This document shows positions 46,289 to 57,060 of a stretch of 64,000 nucleotides of DNA, piece by piece; the first letter of the stretch is position 1; the number at the start of each line of letters is the position of its first letter. The notes beneath the pieces were generated by a model. The model worked only from the letters and a program-made list of their open reading frames with translations, searched no databases and was not told where the DNA came from. The stretch comes from Rhodamnia argentea (Eukaryota; Streptophyta; Magnoliopsida; Myrtales; Myrtaceae): contig NC_063150.1 of assembly GCF_020921035.1 (NCBI RefSeq), positions 28,009,826-28,073,825 on the forward strand, in the 5' to 3' direction. The position numbers and the translations under genes are program-made.

Positions 46289-46881
46289 TCAAGCATAAAC
46301 ATTGGGATTGGCCGAAAGATACTCCTCGACGACCTTGTACAGCCCCATGGCCTTCTCTTTGCCCTGTTTGATATCCTCTTCCTTAAGCTCCACACCAGCT
46401 TTTGTGTGGTACTCACTGGACATCTTGCAGACGCATCCACCATTGCTTGAAGCCTCAAATTTGACCTCGTAAACAACGGATTCAGTTTTATCAAAGACCA
46501 CATCGTCTTCAATTAAGGTGTACTTGTAGACGAGGTTATCGGAGTCGAGAGCATCAATTTTATGTTTCAAATACTTCAAGTGACCACCTGACATGACAAG
46601 TCATTAATTTGAAACTCTTACTTAGAATCACCACAAGAGGTTACCAATAAAAAGGGCGGATTCGAGCATGCGCATCAATGATTAACACACTAAGTACCTT
46701 CGGCAAAGTTGATCTGCTTGATGCTTCCAACTCCTCCATCTCCTTCGATGAACTCAATACTCTTGATGCCCTGGGGGGCAATTTTGGGGATGAGATTGTG
46801 GGAATCGAGAACCAAAGCCTTGAACATTCTTGTTGGGGCAATTGGGGTTGTGAATTCTTGGGTAAAGGTAGTGATGCCCAT
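46289..46881 (-). CDS. PR-10 / Bet v 1 family protein, gene 9 (160 aa, unit B)
   Basis: Exon 1 is 46698-46881 (184 nt) and exon 2 is 46289-46587 (299 nt), with a 110-bp GT-AG phase-1 intron. The product is 160 residues, the near-identical tandem sister of gene 8 (four substitutions: Gly at 2, Thr at 17, Val for Ile in EDDVVFDK, Asn for Asp in NPNVYA). The P-loop is GDGGVG and the C-terminal helix is intact. The promoter, including the TATA word, is also duplicated, so the two genes are probably co-regulated and increase dosage. No lesion is seen. Confidence 0.94.
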
Positions 46882-46991
46882 GCTTGTTTTTGAGAGTAAA
46901 GATCTGAAACTGGAGAGACGTGAAAAAGATATTCTTGAAGGTAGAAAAGACTGTTGAGTTTGCTGTGAAGATGTTGAGCAACAAGGATGTG

Positions 46992-47000
46992 TATTTATAG
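46992..47000 (-). promoter_or_regulatory. TATA box of PR-10 gene 9
   Basis: CTATAAATA on the minus strand, about 110 bp upstream of the ATG at 46881. Confidence 0.7.
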
Positions 47001-48673
47001 ATTCTAGGAAATGCGTGTGTTATGGTTTCGTAGCACTCCACTTTCGACTGGCCCCACTTCTAGATGTAAAACCATATATATCCCCATTTTTTTAGAAATC
47101 GGCTGAAGTCTAAAACGTAAATAAAATAAACTTGAAATGAGCCATACTGGCCATTGACCGCCGTAGTGGGGAAATTCTGCATATTCTCGTAGTTTTCTAT
47201 ATGGTAAGGTGGACCCAACACCAAGAAAAAGTGATTCTTTTCTTTATTTTCTTTTGCCCATGTGATCGTTTCGTCCATAGATTCCTTCCATGGAAAAAGA
47301 AAAATAAAAGGAAAAAAAATGCACCTATATAAAATCTATCTTGAAGAATATGATCTTTTGGGGGACGGGGGAGGGGGGAACATGTTCATCAGTTATTTTC
47401 TGATGGCTGATAAACTGAAGGTCTCAACATCTTTCTTGTGCCTACATCTTAGTCATATTTTAGTAATCGAATCTATTTAGAAATTTTTGTCATCAACAAA
47501 AAAGGAGATTGTTGAGAAAACATCATTCTAAATGTTTTGATTCTAACAAAAATGTCCCCGTACCTTATAGAATCTGGTAAATAATCGGAGTGTTTTATCT
47601 TAGGTATAACAAATTAGTAGAGAAGCTTATATTGATCCTTATTGGTGTTCATACTCAAGACAAAGTTATTGCATATTTTCATTCTGAAGGAGTTGAATTA
47701 TGTTATCTAGATTAAGTGGGATATCACTCATGTAGATTCATCCACACTTTTGAAGAAGATTTATGTGCGAGCATCAACGAGTACTTTATCAAACTCATAT
47801 TCAATGTTCTAATCTGTTCGGACTCTAAAGAATACTTCTATTTTTGAAAACTGTTCAAATTCTGCGTATATCATTTTTAGATTCTGAAGACACGTGCCCG
47901 ATGAATGTCCATTATTGCTAAAGTATTTATGGAAATTTATAATATTTGATTGATAAGATTATTCTACAACATATTGGTAGAATATCCTTGATTGTAAATT
48001 GCCTTCTAAGAGACAAGACAACTTCCATATTTGAAGAACTTCATTTATAGAAACGGATGATTGAGTTGTAAAGGCAACTAAATCTGAGATGTTCGGATTC
48101 AACTCCAACGGTCATCAAATCTCCCAAGATACAATTGCGTTCAATAAAATTGATGGCGTTCAATCAGCGATTGAAGAATGATCCTTTGAAGACCCAACCA
48201 ACGGCTAGTTTTGGAGTGAACGCGTATAAAAGGAGATTCATGGCGCGGCTACGGTGTGCGATCAAAATCATCAATTCCAAAGTGTTAGAGTGCTTTAGAT
48301 TCTATACTTGTTCTCAAGAGCCACATACTATAATCTGCGAGAGGTTTTGTAAAAGTACGAAAGAGTAATCACTTGTAAACCTTCATTGATTCATCTAGTG
48401 GAATCCAACCTATCGGCTGTCACCCCGGGAGAGTAGACGCAGATTTGATCAAAGCTGAACCGCTATAATCTTCGTTTGCAAATTTCTCTATCTCTATACT
48501 CTTTCTCTTACATTTGATAGAGTACTGCATACCGTCATTCAAAATCACAGACCACACTTATTTAGATTCTGAATTGGTGCTTAATTTGATTTGTTTCATT
48601 TAATTCCACAATTTAGAGTCACATTTGTTTAGGATCACCTATTCACCTCCTTTAGTTGATATTGCTAGATATA

Positions 48674-48825
48674 GCACCTTCATCTCCATCAACAAACTCG
48701 ATGCTCTTAATACCTTGAGGGGCAATCTTGGGGATTAGGTGTTGGGAATCAAGAATCAAAGCCTTGAACATTCTCGATGGAGCAATGAGGGTAGTGAATT
48801 CTTGGGTAAGTGTGGTGACACCCAT
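48674..48825 (-). pseudogene. Orphan PR-10 exon 1 fragment (copy 7, unit B), frame still open
   Basis: It starts [20 protein letters not shown] and stays open for about 50 codons to the P-loop start (FVDGDEG), then passes into unrelated sequence at about 48674. There is no donor site and no exon 2. It is the sister of copy 6, without the stop codon and some of the changes found there. Its upstream region (TATA at 48952-48959, then sequence like copies 4 and 5 to about 49.3 kb) is preserved. Confidence 0.85.
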
Positions 48826-48951
48826 GTTATTGCCTTGGGCGAGGAAAGGGAATTGACCTAGAGATTTGGAGAAATTATGAACAAATGTGTGTGAGTGCTT
48901 CTTACTAGTGCAAGAACTCTGTTTGATGTAGAAGATGAAGAACCACGGTAC

Positions 48952-48959
48952 AATTTATA
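48952..48959 (-). promoter_or_regulatory. TATA-like box of orphan exon 7
   Basis: TATAAATT on the minus strand, about 127 bp upstream of the orphan ATG. Confidence 0.45.
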
Positions 48960-51900
48960 GACTGTTGAAGGGTGTTTTATTTTTTTAACCAAAAAAAGGG
49001 TGTTTTATCTTTATTTTTTATTTTATAATCTTTTAAGGCCTTCCCATTCATATTAAGGTAGTTAGAGAGAACTCCATGGTGGAATGACCGGCCAAGAATT
49101 TGTGTTTGTTCGTCTTGTTTTTCTGTTAAAAAAAAAAAAAACAATGTTTTCAAAGTCTCCACTTCATGCCACGGACAAGCCAAATTCTAGAGAGTCACAA
49201 GGAGAAAAAAAGAGCCCTTGCCAGCGACTTGGACCATGTTGTCAACTTAACTTAATACGTTAATCATGCAAAATTCTTTGATTGAAATAGGAAAGATGAT
49301 ATGAATTTCATTTTTGGAACGAGATATGATTGTTTCGATGAATTAAGACACTGCTCCACAAAAAAAGAGGAAAGAGAAAAATAAGATGTTGGATAAATTC
49401 ACTTCTAAAAGGTTGGATGAAATGCCATTCACTTAGGCAAGTAATGGCGGTGATGATTAATTAGAGGGGTAATACGACTACGAGTACACGAAGGAGGAAC
49501 ACAAAAAAAACGAGAAAAGAGAGAAAAAGAAAAAGAGAAAATGGTTCAAGAAAAGAAGAAAATGAGAACACATCTCAATCAGTAAAAATTAATATGCTAA
49601 TGTGTTCATTTTATTAATAGGGGAAATTTACGGCATAAATTTTCCCTCAGATGTGGGAGATGACAATCTTACAAAAGTTGTAGTTGAAGCCACGGAAAAT
49701 TTTCCAAAAAGTCTTGAATCGATTGTAAGATGGCTAATTCAGTCATAACGCTTTTAATTGTGTCAATGTAGTATTTGCCAATTATGCAAATAATAGATTT
49801 GTAGGACTAAATTGGTAGAGTTTCAAAAGGTTCAGAGTTAAATTAGCACAATTAAAAGATTTAAGACTATATTGATACAAATTAAATATTTAGGACTGAA
49901 TTGGCTGTCACACCAAAAATTTATGACTTTTTAGGTAATTATGCAAAGCCATTACACCACGTTGCGGAATATTATGCCAGAAAATCACGGTTGAGGTCTT
50001 ATCAAGAAGATGGAGACGGCAATTGGACAACGATCCGATGCGAACAAAAAGTCGTTGATCGTTGCACAAAGTGTTTTTCAATTAAAAGTCAACTTTCTGA
50101 CAAAAAAAATTAGAAGATGAGCTTGTTGTTCGAAATAAATTAACCTAGTAAAGTTGACCAAGTCAATGTGAGAATAATCGTACATCTGCCCTTTCCTTGT
50201 CCTTTTTTATACCAAGTGCAATTGATCAGGTAACACTTACTATGTTACATTGGCCTTCGCTAAAATCTTAATTAAGTGGTCTGATCTTACTTTATTCTTA
50301 GATCATGTAAAAACCCACCGACAAACTGCACGTAAAAATTAATCGAGTTTAATATCTCAATAAATTCATATCAAAACTGAAGAATTTCTTTTGCCTCGGT
50401 TAATTAAATTTTATGGAATGTAGTAAGTTATTCTGGAAAAAATTGGAGATTCTCTAGAAAATGGCTTGTAACAGATTATCTACTTTTGTCTGCTAGTTTG
50501 TAGATGTATCTTATTGAAAAACACTACACGTGATAGATTTCAGGGTGGATAGATTTCAAACCTTAAACTTGAAGCTTACCTTATTAGAATCAGTTCTCGG
50601 TCTTTAAAATCTGGAACCTATCATGTTTGCCCTAAAATTTACCATGTTTTTCCAGTTTGGTTCCATCGTCTACTCAAGAATCTGTTTTTCATTTGTTCAA
50701 TTTCTTGGTTTCATTTTTTGCAGCAATTTTATATGAGTAACAAAGCGATTCAACGTAAAAGATGAATAGGGCTGGATCTGATAAAGGATAAAATGAAAAA
50801 GAAAAGAAAAGATAAGAAAAGAGAGAAAAGAAAAGAAAAAAGAAAAATACAGAAATTCTTTAAAAAATTTCAAAACATTGTCCACGTCAGCACGACCATA
50901 CCACGTAGGATAGCTAACGTTGACTGAATATTGGTATAAGCATTTTTTACCAATTACAATAGCAAAATGCCAAAAGGTTTGGGATTAAATTAACAAAAAT
51001 GTTAAGACTTTCTATATAATATTTCCAATTATATAATAGTGTTGATACATCTAAAACGTTACAAGAATAAATCAGTTTTATGAAAATATTTTTCAAATCA
51101 TTCATTTTTCATAAAATAAATGGGAACATAGGTTCGATAACTTCGATAAAAGTAAATTAGTTAGTAGAAAGATATGTGGTAAAAGTCGGTTAGTTAATTA
51201 GAAAGAGTAGGCGAATCACTTACACGACAAGTAATTTATGAGTCACATTTTGCTAAAAGTAGGTTTCCTTTTCAGTGACTTGAAAACGATGACAAATCTG
51301 GATAAACAAGTTACTAGACAAGCAACCTACCAGTCAATTTTTGCAACCAACAAAATTAGGGAAAAAATTACTAGGAGTGCCAAAAGTTGTGAACGACGCT
51401 CACTTTAGAGCCAAAATGTTCCATCGGATCACTTAAGTGCCAAACTTTTTTAAAAACAGTCACGTAAGTGCTAACTCCGATATGCTTTGCCAAAAATCCA
51501 AAGTGGTAATGTTTTATTAATATTTAAAGTCGATGTGGCTCCTTGGTGGGCCAGTTAGAAATAAAAAAGCTAAAAGTTGAAAAAACATAATAACAAATAA
51601 CAAATACACACTTAATTTGATTAAAAAAAAGCTAAAATTTTCAAAAAAAAAAAAAAGAACACATGTATTAGAGGTTCTAAAACTTGATACGAAAGTGCAA
51701 TTGAGTCCTAAAAATTTACAAAAAATGCCTTCAAATCCTAAAACTTGTCAAAGTGGTATAATTAGGTCATTCCTTTAACTCCGTCAATTTGGACTAAAAG
51801 AAAATACTTATGTTTTTTAATATTTTCTCTCACTTTCTTGGTAATGACGTAGCTAAAAGGAAGTCTTTTTTTTTTTTTTATTCAAATCCAATTTATAATA

Positions 51901-52156
51901 CAAATTTTACTTTAAAAAAATTTAGAGATAAGCTCAGAAATAAAAATAAAAAAAAGAGTTGCACGCCAATGGTGGAAACCAGGCGGCGACATCATTTTTA
52001 TTCAAATCCGATTTTTAATACATGTTTTCTGTGCAAGGTTTTGGCCGGAATCTCTTGGCCGAGGGACTAAATGATCTTTTTTTTTTTTTTTCCGATTTGG
52101 CATTTAAGTGATCCGATGAAAATTTTTGGCACTAAGTTAAGCATCATATTCAACTA

Positions 52157-52391
52157 TTGGCACTTCTGGTGTTTTGTTTGTTTTTTTTTTTTATATCCAT
52201 GATCCACCGGCGCCACCGGGTTTCTCCCGGCGTTTGGCCCGAGGGCCAACCAGTGACTATACCTGGAGGGAGACGGCCCAAAGAACCCACCGCCAGCCAG
52301 GAGATTTGAACCCTCAACCTTTCATGAGAGGAAGAAGGGCTCAAGCTCAACCAACTACACCATGCGTGGGTGGGTTGGCACTTCCGGTGTT
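52157..52391 (-). mobile_element. tRNA-derived SINE with 17-bp target-site duplication, private to unit C
   Basis: TTGGCACTTCTGGTGTT (52157-52173) and TTGGCACTTCCGGTGTT (52375-52391) flank a 201-bp insert (52174-52374). On the minus strand the insert has a box A-like TGGTGTAGTTGG, a box B-like GGGTTCAAATCTCC about 35 bases later, a body with CCCTCGGGCCAAACG, and a poly(A) tail (the T-run at about 52181-52192). These are the parts of a Pol III-transcribed, tRNA-derived SINE. The empty site is in unit B near 45070-45090. Confidence 0.88.
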
Positions 52392-52959
52392 CGTCTGTCA
52401 TAAAATTGTAATTCACTAACGTCTTTATAAAATTTGCCAATTTGGAACGGTTTTCTATTTTTTGGCGCATGGAATGTAGAATCACTGTTATTTTTAAGAG
52501 ACCCTTGCTCGGTTGGGGTCCTTTCTTGGGTTCCATTTCCTCAGTCTATAGTAAGAGCCTATTTGTTACAGCCGTAGCTGAATTACAGTTGACTTGTGCC
52601 ATTTGAACTGTGTGTATATTTGGTAATGAATTGTTTTAAAGTTGCAGCAGCTCAAAGGTGAGTAAAACCACTTTTCCAAAAGTTGCTATAAGCCGTTAAA
52701 ACTTTGGAGGTGGTGCAGGTATGACGTGTTTGTCAAACACCTCATAGAAGTCAAGTTGTGGCACCTCTTTCACGGCCGAAGCTATCGGCGGGAACTGTAC
52801 CAAATAGTATCTAGAATTCTCGAAAAATTCGACTTCGCTTCATTATTTCTTAAGTCGGGTTATGATCTCTGTAATGAACCTAGTTACTTAAGCGTGGTTT
52901 TATGAAGGTTTACTCATGACTTTATCTAATCACAATACCCCTCTCTTTGAAGCAATTTG

Positions 52960-53287
52960 TGTTGGAAATATGAGACAAATTGAAGGGTGGATGAATGAGA
53001 AATTGATGCTCAAAGAACACCCTTGAGTTGGAAGTGGGAAGTGGAAAAACACTAGTCCCACATTGAAAAGAAAGAAAGCTTTAGAGTGCTTTATAGATAG
53101 TTACCCTCCTTTTGAGTGGTAACTGTCACAACATAAGTACTATGCCTAGCGCACAGGCGTTAGGGGGTGCAAATCTTAGCCCCGACGGAGGCCCAACGAG
53201 CTGAAACTTGGCAGATTTAATCAGCCGTTATAATTCATTAGCAGGTTACCCTAGAAGTAGCCCCATCCATCAGCCGTTATAATTCAT
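52960..53287 (+). mobile_element. Possible LTR/TRIM fragment replacing part of the unit C flank
   Basis: It begins TGTTGGAAATATGAGAC and contains CTAGTCCCACATTGAAAAG, a word common near plant LTR starts. It replaces about 90 bp that units A and B have between TTTGAAGCA and GAGCACAGC. TCAGCCGTTATAATTCAT is repeated at about 53221 and 53269. No internal domain or target-site duplication is seen. Confidence 0.4.
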
Positions 53288-53699
53288 CGTTACTGAGCAC
53301 AGCTTTGTGATCCATTGACTGAAATGCCCTCGTAATATTCCCCTTGTGGAGCAGTAAGTACCTCAACCGCTCCAAACTCAAGATCATGAACGTTTTTTAC
53401 TGCGATTTTCGTTTTATTGTTCTGGGATATGGTTGTAAAGGAGCAAAAGGTGCAGTTGGTCTCTATGCTGATCAATTGCATTTCATTCAACAGTTGGGGA
53501 ATCTTCTGATAAACACGTGTGGGAGTTTGTCCTTAACTTTCACGGATCATACGTGCATTCAAAAGTAAAAATAGTCACATACAATATCTCCCAAAGCAAA
53601 TCCAACGCAACATGGCCCAAAGAGAAAAGCTTTAAATGAAAAACCGCGCGCACACAATTTTTTATGAAAAAGAAAGGTCTACTTAAAAGGCGCATCGCA

Positions 53700-54302
53700 T
53701 CAAGCATAAACATCGGGATTGGCAGAAAGGTACTCTTCGACGACCTTGTAATTTGTATAGCCCTATAGCCTTCTCTCTTTGCCCTGTTTGATGTCCACTT
53801 CCTTAAGCTCCACACCAGCTTTTGTGTGGTACTCACAGTACATCTTGCTGACGCATCCACATTACTTGAAGCCTCAAATTTGACCTCGTAGAAAACGGAT
53901 TCAGTTTTATCAAAGATCACATCGTCCTCGATTAAGGTGTACTTGTAGACGAGGTTATCGGAGCCGAGAGCATCAATTTTATGTTTCAAATACTTCAAGT
54001 GACCACCTGACATAACAAGTCATCAACTTGAAACTCTTGCTTAGAATCACCACAAGAGGTTATCAATAAGAAGGGCACATTCGAGCATGCACATCAATGA
54101 TTTAGGACAATAAGCACCTTTGACAAAGTTGATCTACTTGATGCTTCCAACTCCTCTAGCTCCTTCGATGAACTCTATACTCTTGATGTCCTGGGGGGGC
54201 AATCTTGGGGATGAGATTGTGGGAATCGAGAACCAAAGCCTTGAACATTCTTGATGGGGCAACTGGGGTTGTGAATTCTTGGGTAAAGGTAGTGATGCCC
54301 AT
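53700..54302 (-). pseudogene. PR-10 copy 10 (unit C), frameshifts in both exons
   Basis: The structure matches genes 8 and 9: exon 1 54118-54302, intron 111 bp, exon 2 53700-54006. Exon 1 is 185 nt because a G-run is one base longer (7 G at about 54185), which shifts the frame after KIAP. Exon 2 is 307 nt. It has a one-base deletion after FEASSN, and insertions of about 7 and 2 bases near 53750-53775. The former stop context and the TATA box (54414-54422) are preserved. The gene is dead but recent, as most of its sequence equals genes 8 and 9. Confidence 0.9.
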
Positions 54303-54413
54303 GCTTGTTTTTGAGAGTAAAGATCTGAAACTGGAGAGATGTGAAAAAGGTATTCTTGAAGGTAGAAGAAGACTGTTGAGTTTGCTGTGAAAATGTTGAG
54401 CAACGAGCATGGG

Positions 54414-54422
54414 TATTTATAG
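54414..54422 (-). promoter_or_regulatory. TATA box of pseudogene copy 10
   Basis: CTATAAATA on the minus strand, about 112 bp upstream of the former ATG, still intact. Confidence 0.6.
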
Positions 54423-54726
54423 ATTTGAGGAAATGTGTGGGTGATAGTTTCGTAGCTCTCCATTTTCGACTGGCCCCGCTTCTAGATGTGAAAATATATA
54501 TATTCCCATTTTTAAGAGAGATTGGCTGAAGTCTAAAACCTAAATAAAATAAACTTGAAATGAGCCATCCTGGCCATTGACTGCCGTAGTAGGGCAAATT
54601 CTAGATATCTTCATAGTTTCTATATGGTAAGATGGACCCATCACCAAGAAAAAGTGATTCTTTTCTTTATTTTCTTTTTCCTTTTGCCCATGTGATCGTT
54701 CCGTACTTAGATTCCTTCTATGAACT

Positions 54727-57060
54727 GAATATCCTGTCGGCTTGTGTTCCGACGAGGATGATTTTGATATCCGCCAGTGTCCGGATGACACCCCATGAGA
54801 GCCGGAGGAAAATGGAGAAGCCCACGGCCTGTGTCTCATGAAAGCCTGAGGCCTATGTTCATCAAAACCCTGGAGTAAGGAAAAAACTTTGGCTAGTGTC
54901 TCATGGACAATAAGTTAAGGTGTTTATTCCTTAAACTCAATGCATGTGTCCCTCGAAGATTGACGCTTGTGTCCCTCAAGTAACCATGACCTGTGTCTCA
55001 TGGACAAATGATTAAGAATTGGAAACTGGAAATTAACAACAAATCATGTTCATGCTCATGCACATGAAATTCATCAATTAGGTTGAGAACCTTATTCATG
55101 ACATGTGAAATCATTGTCGAGTCTCATACTTGCATGTTTTTGGGATTGAGTTTTGCTTGATTTGGGTGATGAATTAACGGTTTAGTACGTGGAGTTAGTC
55201 GTTTCACTAGATGAGCTTTTAGCTCATTGTTGTTTATTGAATTGTTTTTAGACTAGCTAGATATGTCGATTCCTCCCGCTATTCCCATCTTATGTTGTGG
55301 TGCTCTAGTTGACTTTGTTCACACGTGGGAGGATTATCATGATCCTGACTTTCCCTCGGTGCAACTCCGGTTGTTGGTTTCAGTTCTTTGAGTGGATGTG
55401 GGGATGCCTGCTGTGAGGATTTTGTTACGGTTTGTGTCACTTTTTGTGAGGGACTCGTCTTGCCGGCTGATAGGGCCATTGCCTTATGTACGTCCTGATG
55501 ACGACAACGGCCATGACAACGGTGAGGAGTAGCAGTGGTGCTCGTAGTTGGTGGACAGCTAGTGTACAGGCAGGATTTTGGGGTTGACGATACGGCTGTT
55601 ACTTATTGGTCAGGGCCTTAGGTTGGACGTAAGGACGGATGGCTGTAGTAGTGGTGGAGGACAACGTGGTAATAGTCGGGTACACCTAAGGAAAACCTAT
55701 AAAGGCCATGCCCGTTAGACGCGCGTACTTGTTCTCAGTTGTTCTTGTTATGGTCTCGTGAATGATTTTTATTACGTCTTCTGCATGCGCCGTACCTTAC
55801 TTATGTATTAAAAGATCAAAAGAGCGCGTAATTAGGGCAGTGACAACCTGAGACGTTAACTGTCTATGTAGCAGGGTTGACTGTGTTACTGTCGCCACGG
55901 CTGGAATCGAGGTAAAATAGAGCAATTGCTCTGCTTCAGAACAGAGAAGAAACAACGCAGGCCGTGTCGTCGTCCCGGTGCATACCAGCTCAGGTCGTGG
56001 GATTAGGAACCTCGGTTGGAGCAGGGACAACGGCGAAGCAGAGCAAGTCACCTTATCAAATAGGTCAGCAACCTCAGTCGGAGCAGGGATGATGGCAGGG
56101 AGCCATGATAGGTCAGCAACCTCGATCGGAGCCAGAATAAAGCGAAACAGGGGAAGCAGCAACTCCATTCGGTAGGGCAGGGCAGCAGCAGTGTTGTGCA
56201 GGTGTTCGGCCAGGCTCGCAGTGGCTCAATCGACTGCTCCGTTGATGGGGAAGAGACAACAGTGAAGTGCGGCGGCAGGCAAGGCACCGTAGATGATCAA
56301 TGGCGCGGGTAGTCAGGCTCAGCCGTGGGGGGTGGGGGCATATGCCGTCAATGGGGTCTCAATCGCGGATTGCGCTTGGCCAAGATTCTTCCCTCTCTTG
56401 CTCAATTCACTCGTGTTTATGCTCTATGTTATGAGTGTGAATTTTCCGACCTGGAATTGTTAGGCATAACATTATACTTATAACGTTGACCTAGGCTTTT
56501 AGGTTGATTCAGGGGCTCGGGCTTTTCTGATTAAGGGGTTTGGCTAATTTTGATTAACGGGCTTCGAAAGCTCATGGCCTTTTCTGATTACACATTGACG
56601 AACTGTTTAATTGAACGCCTTGTGTGAATTTCGGTCAGCCCATGCTCCCTAGGTGGCCGAAATTTTGCTTCATGTGGGATTAAGCCTTATTCGATTATTG
56701 GATCTTAATTATTTACGAAATTTGCCCAATTGGAATTTTTGGTGGGCTAAATTAATCTCCAATTAGGCCAATCAAGGCCCATTTCATTGAGGAATTCGGC
56801 AGTATTCCCCCCATGGGGTTGCCCAAAATTTTGCTTCAGTGCTGGTCCGATCCACTTGAAACGTCTTGATGGTTATCTAATGACGTTGACACTGCAGAGC
56901 GTTGCAAAATTGTTGACTTGCCTTCGGTTACTAAGTCATCATTGTTTGCGAAAAGCCATATTTCCATTTAAATTTTGTGTAAAAGCTTGCAATTCCGTGA
57001 AATCAAAAAGAGAGGGGGTGGTGGTGGGGGAAGGATCGCCATTATGGGTCAAGTCATAGT
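54727..57060 (+). mobile_element. LTR-like noncoding block, probably Ty3/gypsy, borders uncertain
   Basis: It breaks the array sequence at about 54727. The start has recurring GTGTCTCATGGACAA-type words (54820-55010). The segment GAGTTAGTCGTTTCAC, followed by GATGAGCTTTTAGCTCATTG (55190-55230), is a hairpin-containing landmark I associate with plant gypsy LTRs, the sense counterpart of the landmark at 21340 and 33245. The region 55500-56330 is GC-richer. No pol or gag sequence is recognisable. GTCAAGTCATAGTTTA is repeated at about 57048 and 57088. Confidence 0.4.

Larger units (their letters stand above)
42936..49975. repeat. Tandem segmental duplication, unit B
   Basis: Same order as unit A: TIR element (43480-43980, with its A-rich core retained), noncoding flank with MITE remnants (44580-44950), PR-10 gene 9, and the orphan exon 1 (copy 7). 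It lacks the unit A solo LTR and the unit C SINE, so it represents the empty state for both. A 57-bp difference from unit A at about 47349-47410 is flanked by similar words and is not a transposon. Confidence 0.8.
49976..54726. repeat. Tandem segmental duplication, unit C (truncated)
   Basis: It is homologous to units A and B from the unit head (GAGGTCTTATCAAGAAGATG) through the TIR element (50550-51060), MITE remnants and PR-10 copy 10 to about 54726. There the similarity (ATTCCTTCTATG) stops and LTR-like sequence begins, so no orphan exon 1 is present. It carries a private SINE (52174-52374) and a replacement at 52960-53287. Confidence 0.8.

Noticed and set aside
52174..52374. tRNA gene
   Set aside because: Box A and box B are present, but no tRNA cloverleaf can be read, and the poly(A) tail plus target duplications show it is a SINE.
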